A DNA stretch of 64,000 nt from Gracilaria gracilis (GCA_030374805.1 JARGSG010000012.1:992001-1056000), one strand, 5' to 3'; positions 50,116-63,059 are shown, numbered from the stretch's first letter. Notes: a model not told the origin generated them from the letters alone. Program-made: numbers and translations.

Positions 50116-52930
50116 TAGAGTTCGACTTCGACGTCGCCTACAAAAAGAGCGACAACAATAAACAATCCGACGCCCTTTCTCACCTACCCACCACAGGAGA
50201 AGCGCTAGCCGTCGATGACGCGGAACCACCCTGCTTCGCAGTTGATGACTACACAGTAGACTGGATGATATCGAAGAGGATTGGCCAGATAAACTGGATT
50301 TCGACCAGGAAATGGATGAATTACTCGCTGCTAGCGAAAGTGCGAACCCCCTACCAGGGAACATCGTACCCGTCACCACGGGAAAGATAGTTATGGAACA
50401 ATTCAAAGATCCCTATTGCAAGAAAAAATCGGGCGCAACTCAATGGAGAAGCTGAACTACCCTTTCGGGTGTATGATAGTGGATATCTCGTTCGCACGGT
50501 AACTGGAAACCAACAAATAGTGGTGCCACACGCCCTACAATCCCGGGTGTTACACTTATCACACTATGCCAAACTTAGTGGCCACGTCGGGGGACGGAAA
50601 CTGTACCTTAAATTGCAAAGGAAATTCTACTGGCCAGAAATGGGTGTGAATTGCTACGCAACTGTGCGTTTCTGCCCCGAGTGTGCTCTGAATCACGTCA
50701 AGCTCCGCCGCCATGCGACGAAGTTCAAGCTCTTCCCCGCAAGGGCGCCCCCATAATTTGTAGTCATCGATATTCTGGAACCGTTCCCTCCCTACTTGGT
50801 GGCGTAACAAATTACTGCTCGTGATCACGGATCTTTTTCCAAGCTCTTTCGTACCGTACCACTACGGAAAATGACGTCATTGACGGTTGTGCAAGCATTC
50901 TTCACCCATTGGGCATTCGTCTACGGTCCACCGGTGAATCTACTCTCTGACAACGGGAAACAGTTTGCCTCCCGGTTCTTCTGTGATGTATGCAGAATTT
51001 TGAATGTCAAGGATCCCTTCACGACAACCTAACACCTCCAGTGTAATAAGCAGGCTGAACGGTTTGACCCGACGATGTTAGCAGAACTCAGTTTATACGT
51101 AGCCTATCACACCACCACGTGGGACCTGTTCACCGATGCGCTGAAATTCGCATACAACACTCAGGTACATTGTACTACGGGATTGACTCCATTTGAATTG
51201 GTCTTGTCCCGCAGCCCACCGCTCGTGGAGCTCGAAGCACAGCCAACTGTGGATCAATTTCTTTCGACGAAGGGATACAGGGAAACATAGAAGACGTGGC
51301 TTACAGAGCTGGTTCGTACAGCATGACGGTCAATGGCCCGGTCACAAGCCGCATAAAAGCATGATTTCGATGAGCGAGCCCCTCGAAAACCGCCTGCCTT
51401 TAAGGAAGGGGACTATGTAATCATCCGTAAGGATTATTGGGACCCAGGCAAGGAGAAACTCCATAAGCTCTCATCCGTCGCAGACGGTCTTTTCAAGACA
51501 ATTCCTGTGGAGCCCGACACTGTCGTAGTTGAGGTGGGTCAGCAACATGAACGCATCTCCCGAGATCGCATGGTTTTTGCACCCCCGCCTGCGGGATACG
51601 AACCTTCAAGTGGAAATTCTAGCACAGAAGCGGATACAAACACTACGGACACACCGGGCCCACCCATTGACCTCCCTAGGGAGTTGCCACAACCTACTAA
51701 GAGAATCTCTGATTTGCTGATATTATCGGACTCTACGCGCCCTGAAACTTTGCTGTTTCAAGCGCCGCCGCCTAGCATAATTACTGGCCGCCTTGACGCG
51801 CCGACACCCACTCTCCATGTCGTTTCATCTAATTAGAGGGGAGGAATCGTCAACTCCGCGTCTTCGCGTGATGAATCTCGTGATACACGGAAACTTGACG
51901 CTACTCTGAAGGGATCACAGCCCTCTCGGCAGCCCGGCGTCTCGTCAAATTCGTCTTCTGTCAACTCAGAAGCGGAATCGTCACTAGACACAACGGCTGC
52001 GCGGGACAATACCAAGGAGATTCAGTCGTTACCGACGAAGCCGTTACCTACGCCGTATAGCGCGCCCAGATTGACTACAACGCGCATCGGGGTGGAAAAC
52101 TTGCCAGAAGCGTCGTTGGGCTCGCACGTTTAGAACGGAGAACCATCGACGGAGATTAAGTCGCCCGGCACGCCCAAGGCGGAGTAAAGCGTGAACACGT
52201 CGCGAAGTGCCCAGCAGGGAAGTCTCAACCGTAGCACATGGACTACACCGGTAAAAGAAAGAAGCTCAGGGAGCCAGTCACGTCGGCAAACCTAGCTGAC
52301 ACCTCCCGTGCACACGGAGGCGGAGCATGCCACGGCGAGGATTAATGACGGCCACCAGTTGACAACGTCACATGCTACAACGGCGAGGCCGATTCAATTA
52401 GGGTTACCGTTGACGCGAGCGCCTTCAACGACACACCCAACTCCGTCGGAACGGTTGTTACCACGAAAAATTGCGGTACGCCCACTTGGACTCAGACGAG
52501 AGAAGGAAATCTACCGAAACAAGGCAACAGTAACACCCACACCCCGAGAAGCTTGAAAATTGACCAAAGTATGAATCTATACCGCAAAAGCACCGTGCCA
52601 CCAACTGTGGTGTACAATACTCGGTCTAATTGGAGTACCGACGCACTGGCACCCACGCCACCACCGCCGGAGAGCTCTTCTAAGAAGGATGTCGTAATCA
52701 CGCGGCAAGGCCGGGAAGTCTTCCGCCAGGAGTCGTACTCGACCACATAGAGGAACACTCATACCACCCGTTGGGGTACATACAGTGTCTCGTACGTTGG
52801 TACTGCTAATGGCCCGAGGTTGACTTGGATGAGCCCATCGAGCATCTCCCACGATTGAAAGTGGTGAAGTACCATCGACGTACTCTCACGGGTCTCCTGG
52901 CGACAATCCTCAATACTGAAGTGGGATAAC
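50116..52930 (+). pseudogene. Gypsy A pol remnant (RNase H end, integrase, chromodomain)
   Basis: Opens with the RNase H ending (DFDVAYKKSDNNKQSDALSHLP). The integrase zinc domain HYAKLSGHVGG...CPEC lies at 50550-50690. The catalytic core shows D in VVIDILE (near 50763), D in LLSDNGKQF (near 50947) and E in NKQAERF (near 51055). The usual integrase tail HERISRDRMVFAPPP is near 51560. A long Pro/Thr-rich linker follows, then a chromodomain-like segment at about 52735-52870 (GYIQCLV, DEPIEHLPR), split by a frameshift. Stops and shifts throughout make it inactive. Chromodomains steer such elements to modified histones in related chromoviruses. Confidence 0.82.
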
Positions 52931-53252
52931 ACGCCCCGAAGGGGAAGAAAATAGCTCACCTAGAAGGAAGTTCAAGAGCGGGAGAAGACGAAGCTGGCGC
53001 TTGGACAAGGGAAACATACGTCATAGACGGAAGTAAGTTGAATTGCCATCAAGGCTGCAGCCTACGACAACAACGCATAGCGGGAGTCGGCTGGAAAATG
53101 GACAAAGCTCCCTACCCTTGGTTGGAAGGGCCCGGAGCCCCATCACCGCATCCCCCATTGCTGCGATTGGATCCGCCAGTAAGGCGTGCAGCCAACGCGT
53201 TCTGCATTGCGGCAACGTCACCACTCGCAACATATGCAGAAAGTCCAACCTC

Positions 53253-54812
53253 TCAGAGGAACTGAGAGATCGCAGCCACATGACCCGTCCCACCCACGGA
53301 GGGCAGGACGGCGGGCAACTCGATCACGTCGGGTTTGTCTGGACGAGAAGCCACCACGGCGCTTACTGATGAAGTTTCAGGCCCGGGTGGATTCACCGGC
53401 TCAGCCGTCGCCGTTGCGGGCGCTGCCATCTCGTTGGAGGTCGGCCCAGCCGCATGAGTGGAAGGAACCACTTCGACTACGTCTTCATCAAACCCCATCT
53501 TGAGTTCTTCGTCCATCATTTGGTCATCTGCACCGCCGTAGGCGTGGTAAAACTCATAAGCGTCAACGAGCCAAAGAGATGCCCGTAAAAGACGTACATC
53601 GGAGCCATCCAGAGAGCTACCGCTTCACTTGCGGTGATCTCTTGCACCTCCCAAAGGTTAAAAAAGATGAAATCTCCCGCCAATGGCGTGTCTCATCCCG
53701 GATACCGGTCGATGCCGCCGAATTTGTGACTGCGGCCGCTTTGAGTGAAAAGCACACTGGTCCAATTAACTCGGCCGACTACCTTGAGGAGCCCACGCAC
53801 GTTTTCGGCATTGTTCTTACCTCCAATAGGGACACGCAATGACAGATCTGGTGTGCACGCACGAAGGCGAGGTAGAATATATCACAGGCGATACTGGTCA
53901 TATACTTCCCATTGGAGATAATCCGCGGTGCGGATTGCGCACTCGGTGAGCATGACGAGCCACAGTCCGGAATACGAATCCTCGATGAGGCATGAGACCA
54001 GATAAGAGATGACCGGGGCATCTCGACGTAGCATCCGCAACACACCTCCACCGAGGACCACCATGTGGGAATGTGAACATAACGGCCCAGCCGGTGATTG
54101 TGCGGTATGCGATTGATCTCCGTGTTCGGATACGGGACAAGGAGCCCGAATCGGGAACGCGCACGACGCTCACCACGGATGAAGTTCTGTAACCATCGCA
54201 AACGAAACTCCCGGCGAAGATACCTGAACTCCGCACGGAGGATGGGATGAATCCAACACACCGCATCCTGGCGTACGACGTAATGTTATCTCCAGGAGTA
54301 AGTCTGAATCACCGCAAAGGGGGTGCAGTACGAAATCTCGCCTTTTGTACGGTACAACCGGAGGTCGAAGCTGATGGAATCAGGAATTGGGAACTCAAAG
54401 TTCGCCCGGCCCTGCTGATCATACCCCAAGCGAACCAAGGCCGCCTAAACGGAAGCCAGCGATTCGCCGGAACGCCGCAGAACTGCGTGAGGAGGAACGG
54501 ACACCCGTCGACGCCAATCAACGAATTGATGACTATCTCCGGAAGATCTCCGGGAAGTCGATCGGTACTGTCAGCGTAAGACGCGATAAGCTCCTCGTTG
54601 AAAACGGCTGTAGGATGAAACCGCGGAGCAGTCTGGAAGAGATGCGCGTGAACGCGAGGGTTCTGTCCGAATAACTCGTCGTATGAAGGCCACGTCACTT
54701 GGTGCATGATGTGACCATGAGGCTGTTGTTCTGGCAAAGAGAATGTGCTCTTCACTGGCATTATTGCTCTGGGACGCCCCAGAAGCATTGAAGCTTTGCG
54801 AAAGAGGCTCAA
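53253..54812 (-). pseudogene. Antisense reading frame of gypsy A, homologue of 61192-62785
   Basis: Read on the minus strand: VTWPSYDELFGQNPRVHAHL (near 54690), PFRRPWFAWGM, then after a frameshift LQNFIRGERRARSRFGLLVPYPN (near 54150), WWSSVEVCCGCYVEMP (near 54030), and finally an acidic Ala/Pro-rich end (YHAYGGADDQMMDEEL) finishing at 53253. Blocks in the same order and orientation occur in gypsy B (LQNFICYERRWPSWFGYIVPYQN, LWSSLKACQGCYIELP, then DEAAVVVDEAFDAV). No domain recognised. It lies between the chromodomain and the 3' LTR and runs against the element's own transcription. Conservation of protein blocks despite DNA divergence suggests it once encoded a protein. Confidence 0.6.
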
Positions 54813-55097
54813 AACGAAATACGGAGAAGTATCCCGGGTTCGGAGTTTGACTGCTCAGCGCGCCAGGCACTCGATGGACAACAGGAAGGTTCGAAGGAGG
54901 ACCAAAAACGCGAGAAGTAGACTCTTGTGAACAGGAATGATTGTCGCTGGAGCGAGGTTTTCACTGTCGAGTGGTAGTGACTTGGTCTTCGCGGGGCGAG
55001 GGGGAATCCGAAGACGTCGGTGATGCGCTTTCATGCCCATCGGTTGGAGTTCGACCCACCATCGCGACGGCGTGGCTCACTATTAAGAAAGGGGATA
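54813..55097. other. Gypsy A non-coding DNA before the 3' LTR
   Basis: Likely holds the promoter of the antisense frame and the polypurine tract (AAGAAAGGGGA, 55086-55096). Confidence 0.45.
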
Positions 55098-55946
55098 TGA
55101 AAGACAACACTCCTTGGCATCATTTTGAGATACTTAGTTAATTTCCGCATCATGCGTTAGTAGATACTTATGAGCTACACCGCTATTAGCGTGTTGTCTC
55201 GCTGAGGTAACTTCCACAGATGTACACGTGGAGGGCACTGCTCGAGGTGCCGCTTAGAGGGTGTGACTAGCACACGTGTAGCACGGATAGGCCGGAAACA
55301 ATGCATCCAGCATTGCTGTATTCACTTAGATATTTTATAGATTTTTTTGCCCGGCGCACACACTGTCAGTGGTGCGCCGAGCTCAATACTTAGAGGGTTG
55401 AGCCCTGCTCCCCCAAGTAGATTGCCCCTTGCCAAGTAAGAGCTTCTGACTCTAACTATCACGCCTTCTCGGATTTTTCACCTCCAAGTGGAGTGATGAC
55501 CGTCTTTTTCACCTATAGTTACCCACCCTTGTGGCGCTCAGAGTATAACCACTATTTTTGTTTCTCGTTCCGACCTATTGTCGTATACTCGCCTCTGTAT
55601 TGGGTTTACTTTATTATCTCTATTCCCCACTCTGGTGGTTCTTTTTCTCCCCTTTTTGGGTTTGTCTTTTTGCCCTGCTCTCAGTTGCTCGTTTCCGACA
55701 CCTTGTCCTTGCCGCGCTACTCTCTTTCGAGGACTCATCTCGTGACCGTGTGAGCACGTGGATCTCTACCGACTACTGCATACTTTCAACACTCCGACGC
55801 TTGTCGTGACTGTTTGACTTCGGATATACACCCGGCTTAGCTGTGTCATTCCCAGAGTGCTCCGTTCGCTGTGCTACCCAATTGAGGGAAAGATTCCAAA
55901 CGTCTTCCTGAGATTGCGCTCTTCCCGCCAAAGACGTTGCTTTACA
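55098..55946 (+). repeat. 3' LTR of gypsy A
   Basis: 849 bp, TGAAAGACAACAC...TTTACA. Matches the solo LTR 37102-37951 (opposite orientation) from end to end with scattered changes. A possible TATA segment (TAGATATTTTATAG) is near 55330. Confidence 0.9.
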
Positions 55947-56467
55947 TGAACGATACTGGCTCCCACATCGGAAGGGTCAGCACTACCGTATTCCACAGCA
56001 CCGTACTGTTTTTTTGTAGATATTTGTTTTATGCAACCCAAAGAGCTCTTGACTCTTCAAAAGAACTGTTTCTGACCTTTCATGAGCTAAGACGTCTCAT
56101 ATTGTAAGTATTTGTTAGGACTTTACTTTGCAAACCAGAACTAATGTTCATGCTATACCGATAGCAGAAATTGCCTTTCATGGAAAACGCGAAATTCGTG
56201 TACCTTAACACCTTTCGAGAAGAGCAATCATCATTGTATAAATCAGCAAGCGTTTTATCAGCACTAGCAGATAAGGCGTCAGCCCAATCCGACATACAGA
56301 AAGTACTCTATAAAACTTTTGGAAACCTGGAGCACCTCATTTGCCAAAACAGTTTCGTGGCATGCTTACGATGGTTTTCTTACTCCCCACCTCTTCCGCT
56401 TGAGAAATTGGTTTCAATTTCCTCTGCTTTATGCTCGAGATGCTGTAAATCAAAAAATCTTTAAACT
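55947..56467. other. AT-rich stretch without a supported gene
   Basis: A 97-codon frame (56171-56464, +) has a competing minus-strand frame and no domain. Confidence 0.3.
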
Positions 56468-56880
56468 CCCAGTGGAAATCTGAGATAAAAATGTGATATG
56501 AGTTGGATATATTTCAAGCAGAATTTGTAAAGCTAGAAAACCATTCACATACGTGTTTAATATATTATTGAATTAGATATAATATTTGCGTGAGTTTCAC
56601 GAGAGGTCTTGATGTGGATCTGATGCATTTTGTATACACTTTTGAGCGATCTTGGACACGGCAAATTTCAAAATATATCGCTCTTGTATCATAAACGTAT
56701 GAAAAGGTGCCAAAAATGCATCAAATATATCAGATTCACGTCTTGAATATATCAGAATTTATCGGAACTATATCATTTTCCCATATATTTCATATCAGTA
56801 CGATAACTATTTCATACTAATTCTACGTCCTACAGAGATATCTTATCTATATCCCACCTGTATCATGGATTTCTACTGGG
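56468..56880. mobile_element. AT-rich MITE-like element
   Basis: 413 bp bounded by inverted CCCAGTGGAAATC (56468-56480) and GATTTCTACTGGG (56868-56880), one mismatch in 13, with weaker matching for about 20 bp further in. No coding frame; many TATATC words inside. No target duplication seen. The superfamily is unknown. Confidence 0.6.
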
Positions 56881-57256
56881 AACATTTGTAACATATAAAA
56901 ACCACTTATGGAAACAATGCAATCGTCTTTGTCGCACAAAACTATTCACAGCACAACACAGTACAATTTTACTGTAAGAAGATTGGCATGGTCTTGTAGA
57001 AGAAACGGACATCATTGTCTCACTGGAACTGTCTTTCACTGGGTGCAAGGTTTTAGGATACGAGTTTGTATGTCACATTCGGGTCATGACGGTTAATGGC
57101 GTTGGAAGCGAACTAGGACCTCTCTTTCTAAGGACGTTGGGAAAAGGTTCTGGTTTGATATACATTGTTCAAATGAAAACATCCAAACTTTCTCACTTCA
57201 TATGTAGTCAAAGGCAAAAGGGAGGCGATGAACAAGCCATGAAGTTGAACTAAAAC
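56881..57256. other. Non-coding stretch
   Basis: No supported gene. May include the 5' part of the MULE element. Confidence 0.3.
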
Positions 57257-58500
57257 TTGAAACTTCGTACAAAAGCCACTAAAAAGGTCTCAAAATGCAA
57301 TGGACGTATAAGCTTTTCGGACGAGTCAGATGGAAGCACGTATGTTTCTCTGAAGCATAATTTTGTTCATTTTAAGGAAAATAAAGGAGCGCGCTTAACC
57401 CAAGCACAGAGGCAACAAGTAGATTCTCTAGCAGGCCAAGAATTAGAATCTTTTCTGATTCTAATGAATCTTCAAATCACAGCACGTGCAACAAATTTAT
57501 CTTTTTCCGTATTATTCTGTTTATAACAGCTGGATAAGATCTGTCTCAAAAAAATGACGAAAAGATGACGATCCTTTCGTTTCCGCTCGAAAGCATTTAA
57601 ATGAAGCCTAGAACCTCGAATATCTGTACGAAAAAGCATCGCCAACTGCGTTAGGATGTTTGACAGCTTTTGAAAATAAAATTTTGAGCAGACATAGAGT
57701 CATAGAAGCGTTTATTGATTCTACATTCAAAACTAATTCACATTCAATGGAACTATTTAGAGTTTTAGCTTCTGTGAGTGGGTTTGGTATTCCCCTCGCG
57801 TACATGTTTCTCGCACCACACCCTAGTGGGGAAAGAGGGCACAAGAATAAATGCATTACAGAATTCTTTTAATTGAAGAAACGCCTACCAATGTTATAGC
57901 CGATTTCCATAATCTCGGACAAGGACTCCTCCCAGATGGGTGCAATTCAAACTGTTTTGGGAATACATCCATCAATACGTTTGTAGCATATGCAACGAGC
58001 AATGAAACGAAAACATTCAGAGTTAAGGTCAAAGGCAAAAGAAATTTTCTCCGAACGAATGGAATCCAACTTGTTTATGATGATAAAAAAATCACTACAA
58101 TTTCCATCACTCCTTCGGAAATCAGATTCAAGACGTTGTTGAAAGAAAGACAAAATTTGAAACAGACATTGAAGATCCACGTTCCAGTTTTCTTCTCTCG
58201 GCTCTAAAATATCCCGGTAGACAGGTTCTTTCTGAATATGAGCAAAGGTTTAAGAAAAATCAACCTTTAGTGCAGCAATACGTTCTCCAAAATTGGTAAG
58301 ACGACTACACATTCACGTTTGGGGCAGGAGAAACATGAATATAATTCCATTTGCAAAAACAACGACGTTTGCCGAATCTGACTGGTCTGTATTGAAGAAC
58401 TCGTACTTGCAAAACTACGATTTACCGCGCATGGATTTTGTCATATTCATACTGGACACAAGGTTTACTGCCAATTTTATGCATGACTAAAATGGTCTGC
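57257..58500 (+). pseudogene. Mutator-like (MULE) transposase, broken
   Basis: A first piece (57257-57526) resembles a zinc-binding N-terminal region with a basic linker. The catalytic piece (57660-57872) reads VIEAFIDSTFKTNSHSMEL and then VSGFGIPLAYMFLAPHPSGE, the first-aspartate block of MULE transposases. Further pieces follow in shifted frames (57851-58207; ESDWSVLKNSYLQNYDLPRMDFVIFIL at 58370-58460), and the latter matches the conserved C-terminal part. Multiple frameshifts and stops. The element's long TIRs were not identified. Confidence 0.65.
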
Positions 58501-58679
58501 TTTTTGGCAGCCATTAACCATCTTGGTTGGCAGATTTTGTAAAGAACTAGAAGGCGTTCAAGGACAAGCAAGTAAACAGCTTGAATCTCTTTGAAAAGAA
58601 GCACGGAAGCAAATGTCAAACCATTCGAAAGAACAGATTCTTCATTTGAAAATATGTAGTAGACGTACGCCCTGTACCT

Positions 58680-60985
58680 TGTTACGAACAGATTTTCCGT
58701 TCATGGAACCATCCATTCTGTTTTATCCCTTTTCCACATGGCGACACACCTATATGGACCTCCAGTAAAGTTGGTATCCGATAACGGTAAGCACTTTGCG
58801 TCACGTTTCTTCCAGGATGTCTGTCGCATCCTGGATAGAAGAAATTGTTCACGACTATCTATCATCCCCAATGTAATAGGCAGATCGAACGGTTCAACCG
58901 GGCTATGCTAGCTGCGCTACGTTCCTACGTGGCTGATCACCCAAAAACTTGGAACTTAAACACTGATGCGCTCACGTTTGCATATAATAAACAAGTTCAC
59001 AGGACTAAATGAGTATCATCATTCGAATTGGTACTGTCGCAAACGCTCCTGCCAGTGGCGTTGGAATCCCAAGCTACGCTGAAGAACATCCCATCCGTGC
59101 ATAACTACTGCTAGAAGTGGAAACAGTGGCTCTCAAAGCTGGTATAAGCTGTGGGGAAGTCGATGGCACGTGCAAAATCCACGTACAAACAAGATTTTGA
59201 CGACCGACTACGTCGGGCAAAGCCTCTGCTAATCGTGACCAGTAACTACATTTTTGTACGCAAATAATACTAAAAAACTGATAGGCAAAAGCGCCACAAG
59301 CTCTAACCAGTGGAGGACGGACCATTAAGGTGAATTGTGTTACGGCCGACACTGTCGTGGTGGAAATGGGACACATGCACGAACGCTTTTGGCGCGATCG
59401 CGTTGTCCTTGCCCCACTGCCCTCATCAAAGGTACTCTTTCAGAACGCAAGTTCCCCGACAACGGAGTCAGCAGCTACAGGTACTTCTGTGGCTCAAAGT
59501 TCTTTTGTATTGCCACACCCCACCCAGGGCCTCTCAGATATACCAAGTTTCTTGGAACTCAAGATCTTCGTGACCTTACCTCTGTTTCTTCCCCGATGGC
59601 GCCGGTAATCACCCGCCACGCGGGAATTTCACCGCACCTCCCCGTTGCTCTGTCTAAGGAGGGAAAGGAGAACAATCGCTCCGTTGGAGAGTCTTCGCCA
59701 TCGCAATGGAATACGCACCACGACACGCGGGTTAGTAATGTCGCCTCATCGCCGCTCGCGCGAGACAATAGGCAATATATTACGCAAAGCTCTGTTCCGC
59801 GTGTGTCAGATCACCCGTCAGCCGCGGAGTCCCCCGCAAAAGCGGTTGCAAAATCACCGGAGTCCAGCCGATTCGGGAAAGACTCTTCACTGTCGCAATG
59901 AAATACCAAACGCGGTACACGGGATAGTACAGCAGCGTCACCACCGCTCGCGAGAAACTACAAGCATGCTGCTTCCCCGAACCCCGCCAATGGTGCTCAA
60001 AGACCCGCCTGGGTTCAAGAACCGCCCACCAAAGCGGTTGCACTCGCGCCGCGACACGAAGAGCGCATCGCAGAATACCAGCCAATGACGCTGGGCGCGG
60101 AATTCAACACCCCCTCTGGGAACATTCACAAAAAGCCGTCAATTGCGCCCTCCACCTGGGAGGTCGCCGCGGCGAGAAGCTCCGCCATTGTTAATGGAAC
60201 ACCTCATCATGAGGTGAGCCTACACAGGCAGGGCAAGGCGCGCTTGCGCAGTCGCATTCTAGCGTCTCGGTTGACCCTGAGGTCGCCACCGCTTGCGCTG
60301 ATAAACCGGTCGCACTGGGCAAGAAACCCGTGAAGAGCGGCGCTCAAATCTCAAAAAATTTGAAATTTCCTTAAGTAATGGGCATAGCGTTAGCTGTACA
60401 AGCCCCACACAAGGATGAGCTCACCGACGCCGGTTCACCGGAAATAGCCGTTTGGCACGGGGTGCCGCGCCAGCAAAGCACGGCGCAACCTTTGGTATGT
60501 ACCCTCTCAAGGGAGGTGGATCGGACTGGGTCAACTCATGGCCAACCATTGTTAGAGTCAAGTGCTAGTTCCCGGGAGGACACGCCACCCGCGTCCTTTC
60601 CACAGAACACGGAACAAAGCCGTCAAGGCGGACGGAATCATCGCCACCGCCAAGGCGGAAGGACCCCCGCTGAACGGCGGCAAGGGCCGACTACCACGCA
60701 GGTGAGAACTCGGAACAACGCCTGGTTAGCGGCGACACCACTGCGGTGCACCCCGACACCCTCCTGAGGGACATTTTCGCCAATAGGGTGGATGGTACAC
60801 TGGAAGTGACTATAAAACGGCACGGCCAGGACGTCTATGTACAAGAGTACGTAGTAGACCGAATAGTTGGACAATCATATGATGAGAACGGTATCTTACA
60901 TTCCCGCTTTCGTTGGTACGGTTATGGCCCCGAAGGGGATACAGATGAATCAATCGAACATCTTCTCCGTTTTTGGGTGGTATAG
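58680..60985 (+). pseudogene. Gypsy B pol remnant with intact chromodomain
   Basis: Integrase core pieces include LVSDNGKHFASRFF (near 58770), CNRQIERFNRAMLAALRSY (near 58880) and VVVEMGHMHERFWRDRVVLAP (near 59360), in several frames with stops. The linker (59600-60740) is Ser/Pro/Arg-rich and internally repeated. The last frame (60746-60985) is a good chromodomain: an EYVVDRIVGQ strand, an aromatic RWYGYGPEGDTDES core and a final helix with IEHLLRF. The preserved frame suggests selection until fairly recently, or chance survival. Confidence 0.8.
59690..60040 (+). repeat. Internal duplication in the gypsy B linker
   Basis: Two diverged units with a period of about 189 bp. Each starts CTTC(G/A)C(C/T)(A/G)TCGCAATG (59693, 59882) and each ends AAAGCGGTTGCA. 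Confidence 0.6.
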
Positions 60986-61191
60986 TATCACCACCGCGCT
61001 CGCACGAGACTGCCAGGAACCCTGGAGAGCGCCCAAGTGGGGTTTTTTGAACCGTGATCACGGGAATAAGAAGTAAAAGGACCCGTTAGAAGTAGAATGG
61101 AATATCGTCTCTACCGGGAAGTTTACACCTTGTCATCGTGAATTCATTGAATACTACGGCAGGTACTACGGGAAAAGTTCCAAGTAGAGAA
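60986..61191. other. Gypsy B spacer
   Basis: Short non-coding gap between the convergent chromodomain and antisense frames. Confidence 0.4.
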
Positions 61192-62785
61192 TTACTGGTT
61201 CATAGCTGAACCGGCACTCGCCGTTTGCGGAGTCACGACACTGTCCGGCGCCCTTGTCGCCGCTTGTGCGGGCTGAATATCTTCGGGATTGGACGGAGCC
61301 ACAACGATTAGTTCCGCCAGAGCGCCGCCATCAGGGGAAACGTTCCCGACCGCGTCGAATGCTTCGTCTACGACCACAGCCGCTTCATCGGGACCATTAA
61401 CCACCATTGGACCTCCACCGCCTTAAGCGTGGTAATAATCGTCCAAATCGACGTACCCTCGCGGGTGGTCGCTGGAGATTTCACGCGTGGCATCTCGAAA
61501 TTCATGCGTTTCTTCGCCGTTAATCTCCCGGAAGTCCCACGGGTCAAATTATATGAAGTCGCCCGCAAGTGGGGTATTTCTCCCCAAACCAGGGCCGGAT
61601 CCACCACTACCCTAGTCTCGATGGCCGCTTTGTTTGATGAGAACATCGTTCCACTAACGTTCTCGAGGTACTCGAGTAACGCCAACATTTTTTCTCGTTG
61701 CCCCTGCCCCCGGGGGGATCTCCATGCTCAGGATACGGATCGGCGCCTGCACGAGAGGTTGGATGTACCACAGTCTATACTGGTCGTATGCATCCGTGAG
61801 TTTATAGGCCGCCGTGCGGATTGCTTACTTGGTCACTCCAACCGACCACAACCCCAGCGGGGATTCGTTATCAAGAACGATCCCATGTGTGGGAACACCG
61901 AAGGAAGCTCGATGTAGCAACCCTGGCACGCCTTTAAAGAGGACCACAACGATGTAATTGGTACATACTGACTTTGTCGGTGGGTGGGAGCAATCTTCTC
62001 TATCTCAAAGTTCTGATACGGGACGATATACCCGAACCAGGAGGGCCAACGCCGTTCATAACAGATAAAGTTCTGAAGAAAGTTTGACCGGGAAGCCCGG
62101 AGAAGATCACGGAGCTCAGCCAGAATAATTGGTCTCTCCCAGCTAAAGTCTGCTTGCCACTCTGCGGGAAAATTACTCCACGCGAAGATCTCCAACGCCA
62201 CAAGGCGGTCACAGTACGACATCTTCCCGCGCGTGCGGTATATGAATATGACAAACTTGTATCCCGTAGGGATGGGAAACTCGAATGGGGCCCAGCTTCG
62301 CTTTCGATAGCCAATCATGACAAGCGCCGCATGGGCGTTGGCCACTGATTCTACCCCGTTAAAACAGAAATGGTGCACGGGAATCACAATGCAATTACGC
62401 CACTCCCATGACGCCGTAACATTAGCGGAAATATCCCTCAACAGCGTGTTCGAACTTTCCACATAGGACAGGATCAATGCCTCAGGACAGCCAACGGATG
62501 GAACCATGTCGCACTCTTCAATCTGAGGGCTTGCGACCGATTGTTTGGATCCAGCCCTACGAGGGCGCCATATAGAGGCCACAAGCGTACCGGGTATCTG
62601 GGTACAATGATCCCCGACATCGAGTCAAGAGCCGGCGTGTTGGTACCCGCGGAAGCTTGGTTGCAGGGCTGAGTCGTAGGATGCGCCAACGCAGACACCA
62701 CCGACTGCGGAGGCTGGTTCCAACTCTGCGTTTGTTGCTGGTGCATGTTGCTCCAAGACAGGGGAGTGGTTCGGAAAGTGATCAA
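61192..62785 (-). pseudogene. Antisense reading frame of gypsy B, homologue of 53253-54812
   Basis: On the minus strand a clean frame of 249 codons (61833-62582) contains FAWSNFPAEWQADFSWERPI, LQNFICYERRWPSWFGYIVPYQN and LWSSLKACQGCYIELP. A further frame (61368-61688) continues with VVVDPALVWGEIPHLRATSY, and the acidic Ala-rich end lies at 61192-61407. Upstream, 62474-62785 is Gln/Pro/Ser-rich and may be the N-terminal part. Frameshifts separate the three parts. The same blocks occur in the same order in gypsy A. No domain is recognised; the aromatic, basic and Cys content is compatible with a folded protein. It is convergent with pol. Confidence 0.6.
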
Positions 62786-63059
62786 ACAACCTTGTAGAGG
62801 GTGGTGCGGAGATTGGTACAGTATGCCGGAGTCGCTCGTTAAGTCGAAAACCGGTGTACCGTAGATGTTAGGTGAAGACGTTGCACGAGGAACGAGGGCT
62901 CGGTGTCGTTGGTTACCTTAGTTCGGTGCGTTAGCGGGTGGCTGGTGCTCTGAGTCAGAGGTAATGACCGGCGAGCCAAAAGAGGGCGTACCCTTATAGT
63001 AATTTTTCGCCATCTTGGTGTTCGCAAAAACGGCACGCCCTCGGCTAAGAAGGGGGATA
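62786..63059. other. Gypsy B non-coding DNA before the LTR
   Basis: Includes the polypurine-like AAGAAGGGGGA at 63047-63057. Confidence 0.5.

Larger units (their letters stand above)
50116..55946 (+). mobile_element. Ty3/gypsy chromovirus A, 5' truncated
   Basis: Begins abruptly inside RNase H at the KDZ border and runs through integrase, chromodomain, an antisense reading frame, a polypurine-like AAGAAAGGGGA and one LTR. No 5' LTR, gag or reverse transcriptase remains in the window. Its LTR belongs to the same family as the solo LTR at 37.1-37.95 kb. Confidence 0.85.
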
